Shown here in pieces: positions 6,380-16,204 of a stretch of 64,000 nucleotides of DNA (position 1 is its first letter; every line of letters starts with the position of its first letter). The position numbers and the translations under genes were made by a program. The notes beneath the pieces are model-generated. The model was not told the DNA's origin and did no database searches. It saw nothing but the letters and a program-made list of their open reading frames with translations. This stretch comes from Luteolibacter sp. SL250 (GTDB taxonomy: Bacteria; Verrucomicrobiota; Verrucomicrobiia; Verrucomicrobiales; Akkermansiaceae): the NCBI RefSeq assembly GCF_026625605.1, contig NZ_CP113054.1:248001-312000 (forward strand), read 5' to 3'.

Positions 6380-8107
6380 TCACGTGGAACCGACGGGTTT
6401 CTCCATCTTGGTCTTCGGAGCCTCGGTGATCATGTCCTCCAGCGCGGCGCCGGCGGGGATCATCGGGAACACGTTGTCCGTCTTCACACACTCGGCGTGG
6501 ATGAGGATCGGGCCGTCGTTGTAGGCCAGGGCCTTTTCGAGCTGCTTGGTGACATCCGCCGGACGCTTGATGTAGACGGACGGGATGCCGTAGGCGGCTG
6601 CGAGCTTGCAGAAGTCAGGGTTGCCGATGAGGTCCACACCGGAGGTGCGGTCTTCATAGAACAGCTCCTGCCACTGGCGCACCATGCCGAGGTAGTGGTT
6701 GTTGAGCACCACGATCTTGATGGGCAGCTTGTGGATGGCGGCGGTGGAAAGCTCGAACAGGGTCATCTGGAAGCCGCCGTCACCGGAGATGGAGATCACG
6801 GTCTTTTCCGGATGGGCGAGCTGCGCGCCGATGGCGGCGGGGAAGCCGAAGCCCATGGTGCCGGCGCCACCGGAGGAGAGCCAGTGGAAGGACTCGTGGT
6901 TCTTGTAGAACTGCGCGGCCCACATCTGGTGCTGGCCCACGTCCGTGGAGACGATGGCCTTGCCTTCGGTGAGTTCATACAGCTCGTCGATGACCTGCTG
7001 CATGCGGAGACCGCCCTGCTTCTTGTAGTTGAGCGGGAACTTCTTCTTGTAGCCGTCCAGCTTGGCGAGCCAGTCGGAGGTTTCAAGCGGTCCGATCTTC
7101 TCGTTGATCTCGGAGAGAGCGGCCTTCGCGTCACCGACGATCATGACGTCCGGCTGGATCATCTTGCCCGCTTCGGCAGGGTCGATGTCGATGTGGATGA
7201 TCTTCGCGCTCTGGCAGAACTTCGAAGGCTGGCCGATGATGCGGTCGTCGAAGCGGGAGCCGATGTTGATGAGCAGGTCGCACTCGATCATCGCCTTGTT
7301 CGCGTAGGCGGTGCCGTGCATCCCGAGCATGCCGAGAGACAGCGGGTGGGTTTCCGGGAACACGCCCTTGCCCAGCAGGGTGCTGGTCACCGGCGCCCCG
7401 AGCGTTTCCGCGAGGTGGCGCAGTTCCTTGTCCGCACGGGCGATCATGGTGCCCTGACCGGCCAGGATGACCGGACGCTTCGCCTTGGAAATGAGGTCCG
7501 CGGCTTCCTTGACCTTGTCCTTGTCGATGTTGAACGAGGAAGAGGTGTCGTAGCCCGGAAGCTGGAACGGAGGATTCATCTCGCCGGTGAACGCACCGGA
7601 GGAAATGTCCTTCGGGATGTCGATGAGCACCGGGCCGGGACGGCCGGTGGTGGAAATGTGGTAGGCCTCCCGGGCGATGCGTGGCAGGGAGTTGGTGTCC
7701 TTCACCAGGTAGTTGTGCTTCACCACCGGAATGGTGATGCCGAAGATATCCGCTTCCTGGAAGGCGTCCTTGCCGAGCATCCAGGTCACCGTCTGGCCGG
7801 AGAGCACGATCATCGGCACGGAGTCCATCATTGCGGTCATCAGGCCGGTCACGGTATTTCCCGCTCCGGGGCCGGAGGTCACCAGCACGGCGGCCGGCTT
7901 TCCGGTGGCACGCGCATAGCCATCCGCCATGTGGACGGCACCCTGCTCGTGGCGGACGAGGATGAACTTCATCTTCGTCTTGACCGTTTCCAGTGCGTCG
8001 AAGATCGGGATGGCCGCTCCACCGGAGTAGCCGAAGATGTATTCGATGCCCAGGTCATCGAGCGTCTTGATGAGCGCCTGTGCGCCGTCGAGTTTCTCTT
8101 TGCTCAT
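6380..8107 (-). CDS. ilvB: Acetolactate synthase large (catalytic) subunit
   Basis: 575 residues, thiamine-diphosphate enzyme. It condenses two pyruvates, or pyruvate with 2-oxobutyrate, for valine/leucine/isoleucine synthesis. The N-terminal PYR domain has [15 protein letters not shown] and the catalytic Glu54 in [17 protein letters not shown] central FAD-binding domain is followed by the C-terminal PP domain with the ThDP motif [13 protein letters not shown] and the [17 protein letters not shown] segment. Length and all motifs are typical of biosynthetic AHAS. It is followed by ilvH. The start ATG is preceded by a divergent intergenic region shared with the TonB-like gene. I did not find an obvious leader peptide or attenuator there. 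Confidence 0.96.
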   Translation of the reverse strand: MSKEKLDGAQALIKTLDDLGIEYIFGYSGGAAIPIFDALETVKTKMKFILVRHEQGAVHMADGYARATGKPAAVLVTSGPGAGNTVTGLMTAMMDSVPMIVLSGQTVTWMLGKDAFQEADIFGITIPVVKHNYLVKDTNSLPRIAREAYHISTTGRPGPVLIDIPKDISSGAFTGEMNPPFQLPGYDTSSSFNIDKDKVKEAADLISKAKRPVILAGQGTMIARADKELRHLAETLGAPVTSTLLGKGVFPETHPLSLGMLGMHGTAYANKAMIECDLLINIGSRFDDRIIGQPSKFCQSAKIIHIDIDPAEAGKMIQPDVMIVGDAKAALSEINEKIGPLETSDWLAKLDGYKKKFPLNYKKQGGLRMQQVIDELYELTEGKAIVSTDVGQHQMWAAQFYKNHESFHWLSSGGAGTMGFGFPAAIGAQLAHPEKTVISISGDGGFQMTLFELSTAAIHKLPIKIVVLNNHYLGMVRQWQELFYEDRTSGVDLIGNPDFCKLAAAYGIPSVYIKRPADVTKQLEKALAYNDGPILIHAECVKTDNVFPMIPAGAALEDMITEAPKTKMEKPVGST

Positions 8108-8335
8108 AAAAATTGGGGTTGGGCGGGCAACTTGTGACGATTTCCGGTGATAAGCAATTCGAAAATACGGAATTTTCAGCCAAACCCACCCTTAGAGCCT
8201 CCAACACCGTTACAAAAATCGACATTCTGAAACCAAATCACCCCAACCGGAGGTAACCTATCAGAAAAGTCATCCCCACAGGACGCTTCCGCAGGCTTTA
8301 TCCGGAGAACCCCTTGCCGTGATGGCGGTTTTCCC

Positions 8336-9628
8336 TTGTGGGGCCTAATTCGCGGATTGCGCCCGGGGCGAAACACGGGCAGTTTCCCCGCGTTGGACGC
8401 GAGCGCTCCATACCCCCTTCCGAAGCGGGATGACGGACGTCTGTGGGCGATCGCCCTGGGGATCTCCCTGTTCGGGAACATCGTGATTTTCGGCATCGCC
8501 GGGTTCGCCACGCTGGAGGCGGAGAAGTTCCGCCGCACCCCGGACCGCCTGCGGGCGGCGACGGTTCCAAAAGAGGAGTCCACCGTCCTCATTTCCCCGG
8601 ACATGCTGCAAGCGGTGAAGGAGGAGGAAAAGACCGCGCCCGCCTCCGCTGAGGAAAAGGCAGCCGCGCCCCCCCTGCGCCCGGCCGCCCCGCCGGATTT
8701 CACCCGGACGTCGGAAGACCAGCGCGGAAAGCGCCCGGACAAGCCCATGTTCATCGGTGAGCGGGACACGGAGGCGACCAGCGACACCACTCCGGATCCG
8801 AACGCACCGGCGATGCCCTCCCAGCGTGGCATCGCCCCGCGTGACGCGGCTGACATCGAAACCACGGAGAGCCGCTACCGGGACGGCAGGCTGGAGGAAC
8901 CGGGCAGTCCCGCCACGGATCCGGCGATGGCCCCGACCCCGCCCGCTCCGGCGATACCACCGGCCCCGGACACGCCTGAAACCCCTGCCCCACCCAATGA
9001 GGCCGCCGCCCCGCCCCCCGCCCCATCCGAGGGCAAGGAAATCGCGGACGCGCCGGCACCCGCCGTTCCGGAGATGACGGACCTCCTCCAGGGGCCGAAT
9101 CCCGTGGATGTGGAGGTGCCCAAGCCCGCACCGGAGAAAATCCTGCCGCCGCCACCGCCGACTACCCCGGCAAAGGAGAACGCCGCCAAGGTCACGCCCG
9201 AACAAAAGCCCCCTGCCACCGCGAAGGCCGAACCGAAACCCGGTGAGCCCGGTTTCCGGGGCTACCAGCGGAAGACTGCCATCCGTGGCTCCATCTCCCG
9301 CACCGGCCGCAGCGCGGTGGATGTGGCGGACAGCCCGCTGGGCCGCTACCAGGCCGTCATCAGCCGCGCCGTGGAACTGGAGTGGCAGCGCAACTGCGTG
9401 CGCCACCGGGATTTCATCACGCCGGGATTCCTCACCGTCCGCTTCTTCGTCGAAGCCACGGGAAAGGTGAAGAGCGTCCAGTTCGTGGGTGATATGCAGA
9501 CCGGGGAGATCCAGAAAGGTTTCACCCTGAACTCCATCCGCGACGCGGAAATCCCCGCCATGCCCAAGGAGATCCGCGGCGACTACAAGGACGAGTCGCT
9601 GGAACTCATCTTCAATTTCTACTTCTGA
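8336..9628 (+). CDS. TonB-like energy transducer, proline-rich
   Basis: About 430 residues. There is no ATG near the N-terminus: candidate starts are TTG at 8336, 8357 or 8393, so the exact start is uncertain. A single transmembrane helix at about 38-58 (IALGISLFGNIVIFGIAGF) follows a short cytoplasmic segment. Then comes a long Pro/Ala/Glu-rich periplasmic spacer (about 70-310) and a C-terminal TonB-like domain (about 335-430) containing FLTVRFFVEATGKVKSVQF. Immediately downstream are ExbB and ExbD homologues, so this is the third component of a proton-motive-force-driven outer-membrane energising complex. The 2-bp gap to exbB indicates coupling. The C-terminal domain is divergent from E. 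coli TonB, so the partner receptor is unknown. Confidence 0.78.
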   Translation: MWGLIRGLRPGRNTGSFPALDASAPYPLPKRDDGRLWAIALGISLFGNIVIFGIAGFATLEAEKFRRTPDRLRAATVPKEESTVLISPDMLQAVKEEEKTAPASAEEKAAAPPLRPAAPPDFTRTSEDQRGKRPDKPMFIGERDTEATSDTTPDPNAPAMPSQRGIAPRDAADIETTESRYRDGRLEEPGSPATDPAMAPTPPAPAIPPAPDTPETPAPPNEAAAPPPAPSEGKEIADAPAPAVPEMTDLLQGPNPVDVEVPKPAPEKILPPPPPTTPAKENAAKVTPEQKPPATAKAEPKPGEPGFRGYQRKTAIRGSISRTGRSAVDVADSPLGRYQAVISRAVELEWQRNCVRHRDFITPGFLTVRFFVEATGKVKSVQFVGDMQTGEIQKGFTLNSIRDAEIPAMPKEIRGDYKDESLELIFNFYF

Positions 9629-9630
9629 CC

Positions 9631-10296
9631 ATGATCGACCCCGACCTCCCTCTCGCCGCCACCGCTTTCTCCGGATTCAAATCCGTCTGGGACTTCTTCC
9701 AGAAAGGCGGCATCTTCATGATCCCGCTGGTGATCACCTCCATCGTCGGGCTGATGGCGGTGGTCTTCAAGTTCCTGACCCTCTCCGGAGAGCGGGTCGT
9801 TCCGGCGAAGCTGTCACGGGACGTCGCCAACTTCGGCAGCCATGTGGCGAATGATACGACCTCCAACGTCGTCCGCGAGTTCCAGGAAGGGAAAAGCTCG
9901 CTCGCGCGGCTCGGCTCCGTCGCGGTGAAACACGCGGGCAAGCCGCGCGAACAGGTCACCGCCGCCGTGGAAGCCGCCGCACGGGAGGAAAGCGTGCACC
10001 TCCACTCCGGCATCGGCGTGCTGGATGTGGTCATCACCATCGCTCCGCTGCTGGGTCTGGTCGGCACCGCTTCGGGGCTGGTGGTCATCTTCGAGGGGCT
10101 GGGGGATTCCAGCGACCACCAGCTCATCTCACGCGGCATCGCGGAGGCGCTCAGCACCACCATCTTCGGCATCGCCATCGCCGTGCCAGCCGTCATCGCC
10201 CACAGCTATTTCTTCCGCCGCATCGAGAAACTCACCGCGCGGCTGGAGGGCCTGATGTCCGATCTGGCCCACACCGTCGCCAAGCCACAAGCCTGA
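9631..10296 (+). CDS. exbB: ExbB/TolQ/MotA-family proton channel protein
   Basis: 221 residues with three transmembrane helices: one near residue 28-50 (IFMIPLVITSIVGLMAVVFKF), and two in the C-terminal half (DVVITIAPLLGLVGTASGLVVIF and the IFGIAIAVPAVIAHSYFF helix). The APLLGLVGTASG signature is the family hallmark. ExbB pentamers with ExbD form the inner-membrane motor that energises TonB. It starts 2 bp after the TonB-like gene and is followed 16 bp later by exbD. A TolQ assignment cannot be excluded from sequence alone, but no tolA, tolB or pal neighbours are present. Confidence 0.88.
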   Translation: MIDPDLPLAATAFSGFKSVWDFFQKGGIFMIPLVITSIVGLMAVVFKFLTLSGERVVPAKLSRDVANFGSHVANDTTSNVVREFQEGKSSLARLGSVAVKHAGKPREQVTAAVEAAAREESVHLHSGIGVLDVVITIAPLLGLVGTASGLVVIFEGLGDSSDHQLISRGIAEALSTTIFGIAIAVPAVIAHSYFFRRIEKLTARLEGLMSDLAHTVAKPQA

Positions 10297-10312
10297 TCCC
10301 CACCGGACGACC

Positions 10313-10729
10313 ATGAATTTCTACCGCCCGCAGAAGGTCCGGCATAACATCCAGGTCATCCCGATGATCGACATCCTGTTGATCCTGCTGATCTATTTCG
10401 CCGTCAGCACCGTCTTCAAAAAGCCGCGGGATGTCCTGCACATCGACCTGCCGACCGTGCGCGAGATCGCGTCCGACAGTGTGACGGAAACGCGCTCCGT
10501 CATCGGCGTGGATGCGCTGGGCAACATCCAGCTCGACGGGCTGGCGGTGCCGGAGGGCCTGCTGGAGTCCTACCTGGCCGCCTACCAGAAGCAGAACCCC
10601 GGCCGGAAGCTGGAGCTGGAGGCCGACAAGAAGCTCCCGCTCGAACGGCTGCTCACCGTCTGGGACGCACTGACCAAGGCCGGCATCCCGATCAAGGAAG
10701 TGCCCGCGCGGATCAAGCTGAAGGAGTGA
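10313..10729 (+). CDS. exbD: ExbD/TolR-family biopolymer transport protein
   Basis: 138 residues with one N-terminal transmembrane helix (about 14-34) carrying the key Asp in IPMIDILLILLIYFAVST, the protonatable residue of ExbD/TolR. A periplasmic domain follows (about 45-138) and ends with the family-typical segment LLTVWDALTKAGIPIKEV. It pairs with the ExbB homologue 16 bp upstream. The set TonB-like/ExbB/ExbD is compact, so probably one transcript from the divergent ilvB region. Confidence 0.88.
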   Translation: MNFYRPQKVRHNIQVIPMIDILLILLIYFAVSTVFKKPRDVLHIDLPTVREIASDSVTETRSVIGVDALGNIQLDGLAVPEGLLESYLAAYQKQNPGRKLELEADKKLPLERLLTVWDALTKAGIPIKEVPARIKLKE

Positions 10730-10855
10730 CAGGTCGGCCCCGGCTCGCGGAGACTTCCCTTTTTCCGTCGCTTTTGTGTTTGAAGTGAGCAGGCGGACCC
10801 CCTAGGTGGAATGGATCATTTGGACGGAACCCACCGTCATTTCCAGACCCATCCC

Positions 10856-13705
10856 ATGAAACCCCCGCGTCGATTTCTTTTCCAGAACGCCCTTGTACCC
10901 GCCGGAGCCGTGCTGGCGGGTCTTTCCGTCATCTCCTCCGCAGAGACGCTCTACTGGGACACCAACGGCGCGGCGGATGGCTCAAGTTCGACCGGTTCCG
11001 GCGGTGGTGCGAATGGCTGGGGACCGCACTCGGTCTGGTCCACCAGCGCGCTGGGGAACATCGCCACCGTCGGCTACACCCAGGGCAGTGACGTGGTGTT
11101 CTCCGCCGGGACGAACGCGACCTCCGCGACGCAGACGGTCGTCCGCATCAACGGCGCGCAGAGCGCCAACAGCATCACCTTCGAGGAAGGGACCATCACG
11201 CTCAGTTCCGGGAACGCGAACGGGGATTTCCTGAATGGCGGAGGTTCCCTGTCCATCGGTGCCGGGGGGATCACGATGGCCGACGGGTTGAACGGCACGG
11301 CCACCATCGCCGGAGGACTCGGCACGCTGGTGCTGGAGGCCAGCCAGACATGGACCAACAACACGACGACCACCGCCCGGCAGTTGGTGGTTGATACCGC
11401 CATCGCAGGCTCCGCGGGCACCGGAGACACCGCAACGCTCACCTTGGCAGGGACCGGCACCGCGGAAAGCACGCTGACCGGCGTGATCGGAAACGGAGCG
11501 AATGGCGGCACACTGGCAATCACCAAGACAGGGGCATCCATCTACCTCCTCAGCGGAACAGCGGCGAACACCTACACCGGGCTGACGACCGTCAGCGGCG
11601 GGGTGCTGGGCCTCAACAAAACCGCGGGGGTCAACGCCATCACCGGAAATGTCTCGATCACCTCCGGCACACTGGACTGGCGGCAGCACAACCAGATGGC
11701 GGATACTTCCACCATCACCACCAGCGGGGGACGGATCAATTTCAACAGCAGGGCGGAAACGCTCGATTCCATCACCCTCGGCGGGGGCAACCTGGATACC
11801 GGCAACCAGGGTGCCAGCAATGTGGTCACCGTCACGAACTCCGTGAGCATGTCCAACGGCGCCAAGCTCACGGTGAACAGCGGAGGAAGGATTTCGGTGG
11901 GTTCACTGGCCATGGCGGGTGGCAGGCAGGCGCTGAATCCAACCACCGGCGGCAACATCCTCATCGGCGGCAACAGCACGGCGGTGGTCTCCACCCTCAC
12001 GGTGGGCGCCGGCGGCCTTTCGATGAGCGGCCAGGACATCCAGTTCAACCTTACGGGTTCCGGTGGTCTCGGCAGCCAGATCGTCCTCAACGGAGACTTC
12101 ACCGGTTCCGGCACCAACAACATCGGCTACGGGACCGGCGCAGGGAGCCAGCTCTCCAGCATCCAGCTCGGCTCCGCCACCCGCAGCCTCAACATCACCG
12201 ATGGCACGACAACCATCGGCGTGCCGGTCGGTGGCACCGGGAGCGTCCTGAACAAGGACGGAGGGGGGCTCCTCGTCCTCACCGGAGACAACACCTACAC
12301 CGGCCTCACGTCCATCAACAGCGGTGCCGTCCGGATTTATCACAACAATGCCCTCGGCAGCAGTTCCGGCGGGACAGAGGTGGCGGCGGGATCGGCCCTG
12401 GGCCTCTACAACAGCATCACCGTGACGGGTGAAACGCTGAAACTCACCGGTGTGTCCCTCGCATCCAGCAGCAGCGCGGGCCTGGTGAACGGCGGCGGCG
12501 ACAACGTCTGGACCGGGAATGTCACCCTGGACGTCGGCGTCGGGCAGAACGTCCGCATCAGCTCCAACGCGGGCACCCTGGACATTCAGGGGGACGTGTT
12601 CATCGACGGTGGGACCGCGGCTGCCGGGAACTTCGGCCTGGTCATGACAGGAGGCGGTGGTGTGGCCACCATTTCCGGGGACATCAGCGCCGCCGGCAAC
12701 AACCAGAACCTCATCAAGAACGGCTCCAGCACCTGGATCCTCAGCGGCAACAACACCTACAACGGGATCACACGGGTGGACGACGGCGTGCTGGGGGTTT
12801 CCTCCATCGCCAGCAACCTCGGTTCTTCTTCCGATCCCGTGAACCTGGGTGAAAACACCGCCACCGGCATCCTCCGCTACCTCGGCTCCGGAGAAACCGT
12901 GACCCGGGGATTTCTCCTGCGTTCGGGGACGACCGGTGGAGGCGGGATCGAACAGGCCGGCACCGGTACCCTCACCATCGCGGGCAACATCACCTCCAAC
13001 AACAGCAGCAGCGGAAAGACCCTGACCCTTTCCGGATCCACCGCCGGAACCGGGGAAATCACCGGCAACATCACCAACAGCGGCAACTCCGCGACCAGTG
13101 TCACGAAATCAGGCACGGGCACCTGGAGATTGTCCGGAGCGGGCAACACCTATACCGGAACAACCACCGTCAATGGCGGCACGCTCATCGCCGCCAGCTC
13201 CCTCAACACCAGCACGAGCCTGTCCGTCACCGGCGGCACGTTCGCCTATGGCGCGAATGATGTGATCGGCAATGCGGTTCCCGTGACGGTGGGCGCGGGT
13301 GGAGTCATCCAGATGAACGGCTTCTCGGACGCTCTCGGCGTGCTGGCCGTCACGGGCAGCGTGGAGCTGGCACTGGGTGGTGGAAACAGCGTGGTTACCT
13401 TCGGGGACTCCAGTTCGGCGGACTGGACGGGCGGCATCCTCTCCATCACCGGTTGGTCCGGCTTGGCCGCAGGAGGCGGGGATGAGCGGGTGTCCTTCGT
13501 CAACCAAGGCCTGACGACGGACCAGCGCGGCCGGGTGTTTTTCGTGGATCCAGCGGGATTCGCCGCTGGCACCTACGACGCGGTCTTCGTCGGAAACGAG
13601 CTGGTTCCCGGCAACCTGATCCCGGAACCATCCGCCGTGTTGCTGGCCGCAGCCGGTCTCGGCTCCCTGGCCATCCGCAGAAAGCGCTCCGCGCGGAACG
13701 CATGA
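10856..13705 (+). CDS. PEP-CTERM protein with autotransporter-associated beta-strand repeats
   Basis: 949 residues from ATG 10856, which starts a normal signal peptide (to about residue 35, VISSAETLYWD). An upstream in-frame ATG at 10811 would add an unlikely leader. The body is Gly/Thr/Ser/Asn-rich beta-helix sequence. It contains at least four copies of the autotransporter-associated beta-strand repeat: ANTYTGLTTVSGGVL, DNTYTGLTSINSGAV, NNTYNGITRVDDGVL and GNTYTGTTTVNGGTL. The C-terminus is a PEP-CTERM sorting signal: PEPSAVLL, a hydrophobic helix, then RRKR. In the family, the exosortase system removes this signal during export; the exosortase is not in the window. Probably a large surface or extracellular protein; substrate or partner unknown. 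Confidence 0.88.
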   Translation: MKPPRRFLFQNALVPAGAVLAGLSVISSAETLYWDTNGAADGSSSTGSGGGANGWGPHSVWSTSALGNIATVGYTQGSDVVFSAGTNATSATQTVVRINGAQSANSITFEEGTITLSSGNANGDFLNGGGSLSIGAGGITMADGLNGTATIAGGLGTLVLEASQTWTNNTTTTARQLVVDTAIAGSAGTGDTATLTLAGTGTAESTLTGVIGNGANGGTLAITKTGASIYLLSGTAANTYTGLTTVSGGVLGLNKTAGVNAITGNVSITSGTLDWRQHNQMADTSTITTSGGRINFNSRAETLDSITLGGGNLDTGNQGASNVVTVTNSVSMSNGAKLTVNSGGRISVGSLAMAGGRQALNPTTGGNILIGGNSTAVVSTLTVGAGGLSMSGQDIQFNLTGSGGLGSQIVLNGDFTGSGTNNIGYGTGAGSQLSSIQLGSATRSLNITDGTTTIGVPVGGTGSVLNKDGGGLLVLTGDNTYTGLTSINSGAVRIYHNNALGSSSGGTEVAAGSALGLYNSITVTGETLKLTGVSLASSSSAGLVNGGGDNVWTGNVTLDVGVGQNVRISSNAGTLDIQGDVFIDGGTAAAGNFGLVMTGGGGVATISGDISAAGNNQNLIKNGSSTWILSGNNTYNGITRVDDGVLGVSSIASNLGSSSDPVNLGENTATGILRYLGSGETVTRGFLLRSGTTGGGGIEQAGTGTLTIAGNITSNNSSSGKTLTLSGSTAGTGEITGNITNSGNSATSVTKSGTGTWRLSGAGNTYTGTTTVNGGTLIAASSLNTSTSLSVTGGTFAYGANDVIGNAVPVTVGAGGVIQMNGFSDALGVLAVTGSVELALGGGNSVVTFGDSSSADWTGGILSITGWSGLAAGGGDERVSFVNQGLTTDQRGRVFFVDPAGFAAGTYDAVFVGNELVPGNLIPEPSAVLLAAAGLGSLAIRRKRSARNA

Positions 13706-13718
13706 TCCATCCCAATTC

Positions 13719-14603
13719 ATGAAACCACTGCTTCTTCTGATCACCCTCGCGGGAATCGCCTCCGCCCAATACAAGAACCTCTGGCCGACCGAGGCACCGG
13801 GAGACCCGCAACGGGCCGCCGGTTCGGAAAAGGCGAACGCCCAGGGCCATCTCAGCCAGATCGAGGCGCCGCAGTACCAGACCTATCTGCCGGAGAAGGA
13901 CAAGGCCACGGGAGCCGCCGTGGTCATCCTGCCCGGTGGCGGCTACGGCATCGTCGCGATCCAGCATGAGGGGCACGAGCTTGCGAAATGGTTCGCGGAG
14001 CGCGGCGTGGTCGGCGTGGTGGTGAAATACCGCGTGCCGAACCAATTCCCCACCCCCTTCCTCGATGCCCGCCGTGCGATCCGGACGGTGCGGGCAAACG
14101 CCGCCGAATGGGGCGTGGACCCGAAGAAGATCGGCATCATGGGCTTTTCCGCCGGGGGACACCTGGCCAGCCTCTGCACCACCCGCTTCAACGACACCTT
14201 TCCCGAACAGGAGAACCGCGACGAGATCGACAAGCAGAGCGCGCGTCCGGATTTCTCGATGTTGATCTATCCCGTCATCTCGATGGGCCCGGTCGGCCAC
14301 AGCGGTTCCCGCAACAACCTGCTGGGACCGAACCCGACGCCGGAGCAGATCGAAAAGTACTCCACCGAAAAGGCGGTCACGCCGGAGACCCCGCCAGTCT
14401 TCCTGCTCACCACCGCGGATGACGTGGTCGATTGCCGGAACAGCCTCAGCTTCGCCGCCGCCTGCAAGGAGAACAAGGTGCCCGTCACGCTGCATCTCTT
14501 CGAAACCGGTGGCCACGGCTACGGCCTGCACGGCAAGGGTGAACTGGCGAAGTGGCCCGACCTGCTGGAAGGCTGGCTGAAGGCGAAGGGTCACGTGAAG
14601 TGA
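13719..14603 (+). CDS. Secreted alpha/beta hydrolase, acetyl-xylan-esterase-like
   Basis: 294 residues with a signal peptide (1-17, ending SAQ). Alpha/beta-hydrolase landmarks: oxyanion segment LPGGGYG at 71-77, nucleophile Ser144 in GFSAGGH, acid Asp234 or Asp235 in TTADDVV, and His266 in GGHGYGL. This matches the BD-FAE/esterase-lipase group often annotated as xylanase or acetyl esterase in Verrucomicrobia, which deacetylates plant polysaccharides. It starts 13 bp after the PEP-CTERM gene and may share its transcript. The exact substrate cannot be told from sequence. Confidence 0.85.
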   Translation: MKPLLLLITLAGIASAQYKNLWPTEAPGDPQRAAGSEKANAQGHLSQIEAPQYQTYLPEKDKATGAAVVILPGGGYGIVAIQHEGHELAKWFAERGVVGVVVKYRVPNQFPTPFLDARRAIRTVRANAAEWGVDPKKIGIMGFSAGGHLASLCTTRFNDTFPEQENRDEIDKQSARPDFSMLIYPVISMGPVGHSGSRNNLLGPNPTPEQIEKYSTEKAVTPETPPVFLLTTADDVVDCRNSLSFAAACKENKVPVTLHLFETGGHGYGLHGKGELAKWPDLLEGWLKAKGHVK

Positions 14604-14616
14604 GGAGTCCCCGGAC

Positions 14617-14687
14617 GGAGCGCGGACTTCAGTCCGCTTGGCTTCGCAAAGGACGGATTCCACGGGGCGGACTGAAGTCCGCGCTCC
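14617..14687. repeat. Double-hairpin repeat with GCGGACTTCAGTCCGC arms (family B, copy 1)
   Basis: A 71-bp element whose 21-base arms (14617-14637 and 14667-14687) are perfect inverted repeats. Each arm is itself a hairpin, GCGGAC-TTCA-GTCCGC. A second copy lies in reverse orientation at 29486-29556. Here it fills the gap between the convergent hydrolase and carboxypeptidase genes, where it could terminate both transcripts. Confidence 0.85.
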
Positions 14688-14694
14688 CATCGGG

Positions 14695-16152
14695 TCACTG
14701 CCCGATCGACTCCAGAAGCGACATCCGCAGCTTCCAGAAGTCCACATTGGCCCCCAGGCCGTTCGCCATGAGCGCGAAGGGGTAGGTTTTTCCATCCCGG
14801 ATGATGAATCCCACCTCGGTCTTCACACCGGACATGGCACCGCGCTTCGCCTTCAGCGTCCCGTCGGAGCTACCGGGCAGGCTCTGGAGATAGCGCGCGC
14901 CATCCGGTCCCTTGAGCGCGGCGATGTTCACCCGTGCCAGGTCCACCGGCGTGATCATGGTCGCCCGGGCGAGGCCGCTGCCATCGATCAGGCGCAGGCC
15001 GGTGAAACGGACACCGGCTTTCTCCCAATACTCCTTCACCACCTGGGCGGCAGGCGCATCCGCACGGCGGCCCATGGTCAGGAAAAGGCTCTGCGCCTCC
15101 AGATTGTCGCTCACCAGCTGCATGTGGTCGATGATCTCCGGCAGCGGCGCGGACAGGTGGGCGGCGAGCGGCACGGTTTCCTCCACGGCGTGCGGCCTTC
15201 CGCCGAAGGTGACGCCTCGCTTCACCAGCGCGGCACGGAAGATCTCCTCCGCCAGCTTCGGCGGGTTCGGCACGGAACCCCGGACGGTGAATCCCTTCTC
15301 GCCCAGCGGCACGGTCCCCCGCACCTGCACCACTTCCGCATAGGGGGATGAGAAAATGGACACCCCGTCCCCGCTGCCCACCGGACCGGTGGCCACCCGC
15401 ACGTCCCAGCGGGTCTTGCCCAACGCCGGGATGCTGCCGCCGAACTTCGCCGGCTCCCCTTCCTTCACGCCGGGATCGAACCACAGCGACATGACGTTGT
15501 GGTCCACGTTCAGCCCGTAGGCACCGGTGCCGTAGGCGTTGCCGATGTCGCCCCAGTTCCAATGCTCGTTCACCGGCTCCGCCGGAAAAACCGACGCGTC
15601 GGATTTCAGCGAGCCTTCCACGCGCTTCAGCCCCTTTTCCGCGAGCTGTGCGGCGAGCACGTCGAGGTCTTCCGCCGAGAGCGTGGGATCACCGCCACCC
15701 TTCAGTACGAGATCCCCCGTAGTGGTGCCCGCCGGAGAGATGCCGCCTGCCGCCAGCACCTCCGTGCGGAAGCGGAAATCCGGCCCCAGCAATCCGAACG
15801 CCGCGCCCGCCGTCACCGTCTTCAGCGCGGACGCGGGGCAGAGCGCGGTTTCCGCCAGCGGGGAGCCGTAGAGCAGCTTCCCCTCGCCATCGAAGACACA
15901 ATAGCCGATCAGCGCACCCGCAAGCTCCGGAGCGGAGGACCAGTCTTTGAACGCCTGCTCCAGCGGATTCGCGGGAGGCGGGGTGGGTTCCACTTTTTCC
16001 GGAGCGGGTGGCTCCGCCTCCGCCACCAGCGGCGGGGTTTCCTCCACGGGAGGCATGGGATCACGCCTCGCGGACCAATCGTGGAAATACCATCCACCCG
16101 CCGCGCCCAGCGCCAACAGCAACAGTCCGCCGAATGCCGATTTCCCGCTCAC
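14695..16152 (-). CDS. dacB: D-alanyl-D-alanine carboxypeptidase/endopeptidase, PBP4 (DacB) family
   Basis: 485 residues, peptidase S13. An N-terminal signal or anchor helix (about 7-25, LLLLALGAAGGWYF) and a Pro/Glu linker (32-63) precede the catalytic domain. Active-site motifs: Ser108-x-x-Lys111 in CPASALK and Ser348-Asp-Asn350 in LVSDN. The third motif, normally KTG, reads Lys436-Arg437-Gly438 (CGC codon at 14844-14842), so the usual Thr is replaced by Arg. The family trims or cleaves peptidoglycan peptides in the periplasm. The substitution may alter or weaken activity. It is convergent with the upstream esterase, with a double hairpin between them. Confidence 0.88.
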   Translation of the reverse strand: MSGKSAFGGLLLLALGAAGGWYFHDWSARRDPMPPVEETPPLVAEAEPPAPEKVEPTPPPANPLEQAFKDWSSAPELAGALIGYCVFDGEGKLLYGSPLAETALCPASALKTVTAGAAFGLLGPDFRFRTEVLAAGGISPAGTTTGDLVLKGGGDPTLSAEDLDVLAAQLAEKGLKRVEGSLKSDASVFPAEPVNEHWNWGDIGNAYGTGAYGLNVDHNVMSLWFDPGVKEGEPAKFGGSIPALGKTRWDVRVATGPVGSGDGVSIFSSPYAEVVQVRGTVPLGEKGFTVRGSVPNPPKLAEEIFRAALVKRGVTFGGRPHAVEETVPLAAHLSAPLPEIIDHMQLVSDNLEAQSLFLTMGRRADAPAAQVVKEYWEKAGVRFTGLRLIDGSGLARATMITPVDLARVNIAALKGPDGARYLQSLPGSSDGTLKAKRGAMSGVKTEVGFIIRDGKTYPFALMANGLGANVDFWKLRMSLLESIGQ

Positions 16153-16204
16153 ACCGTGGAGTGTAGTGGTCTAACCCATGACGGCAAACCAGAAGGTGGA
16201 ACTT

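Noticed and set aside
6497..8137. Plus-strand open frame across ilvB
   Set aside because: Antisense shadow of ilvB.
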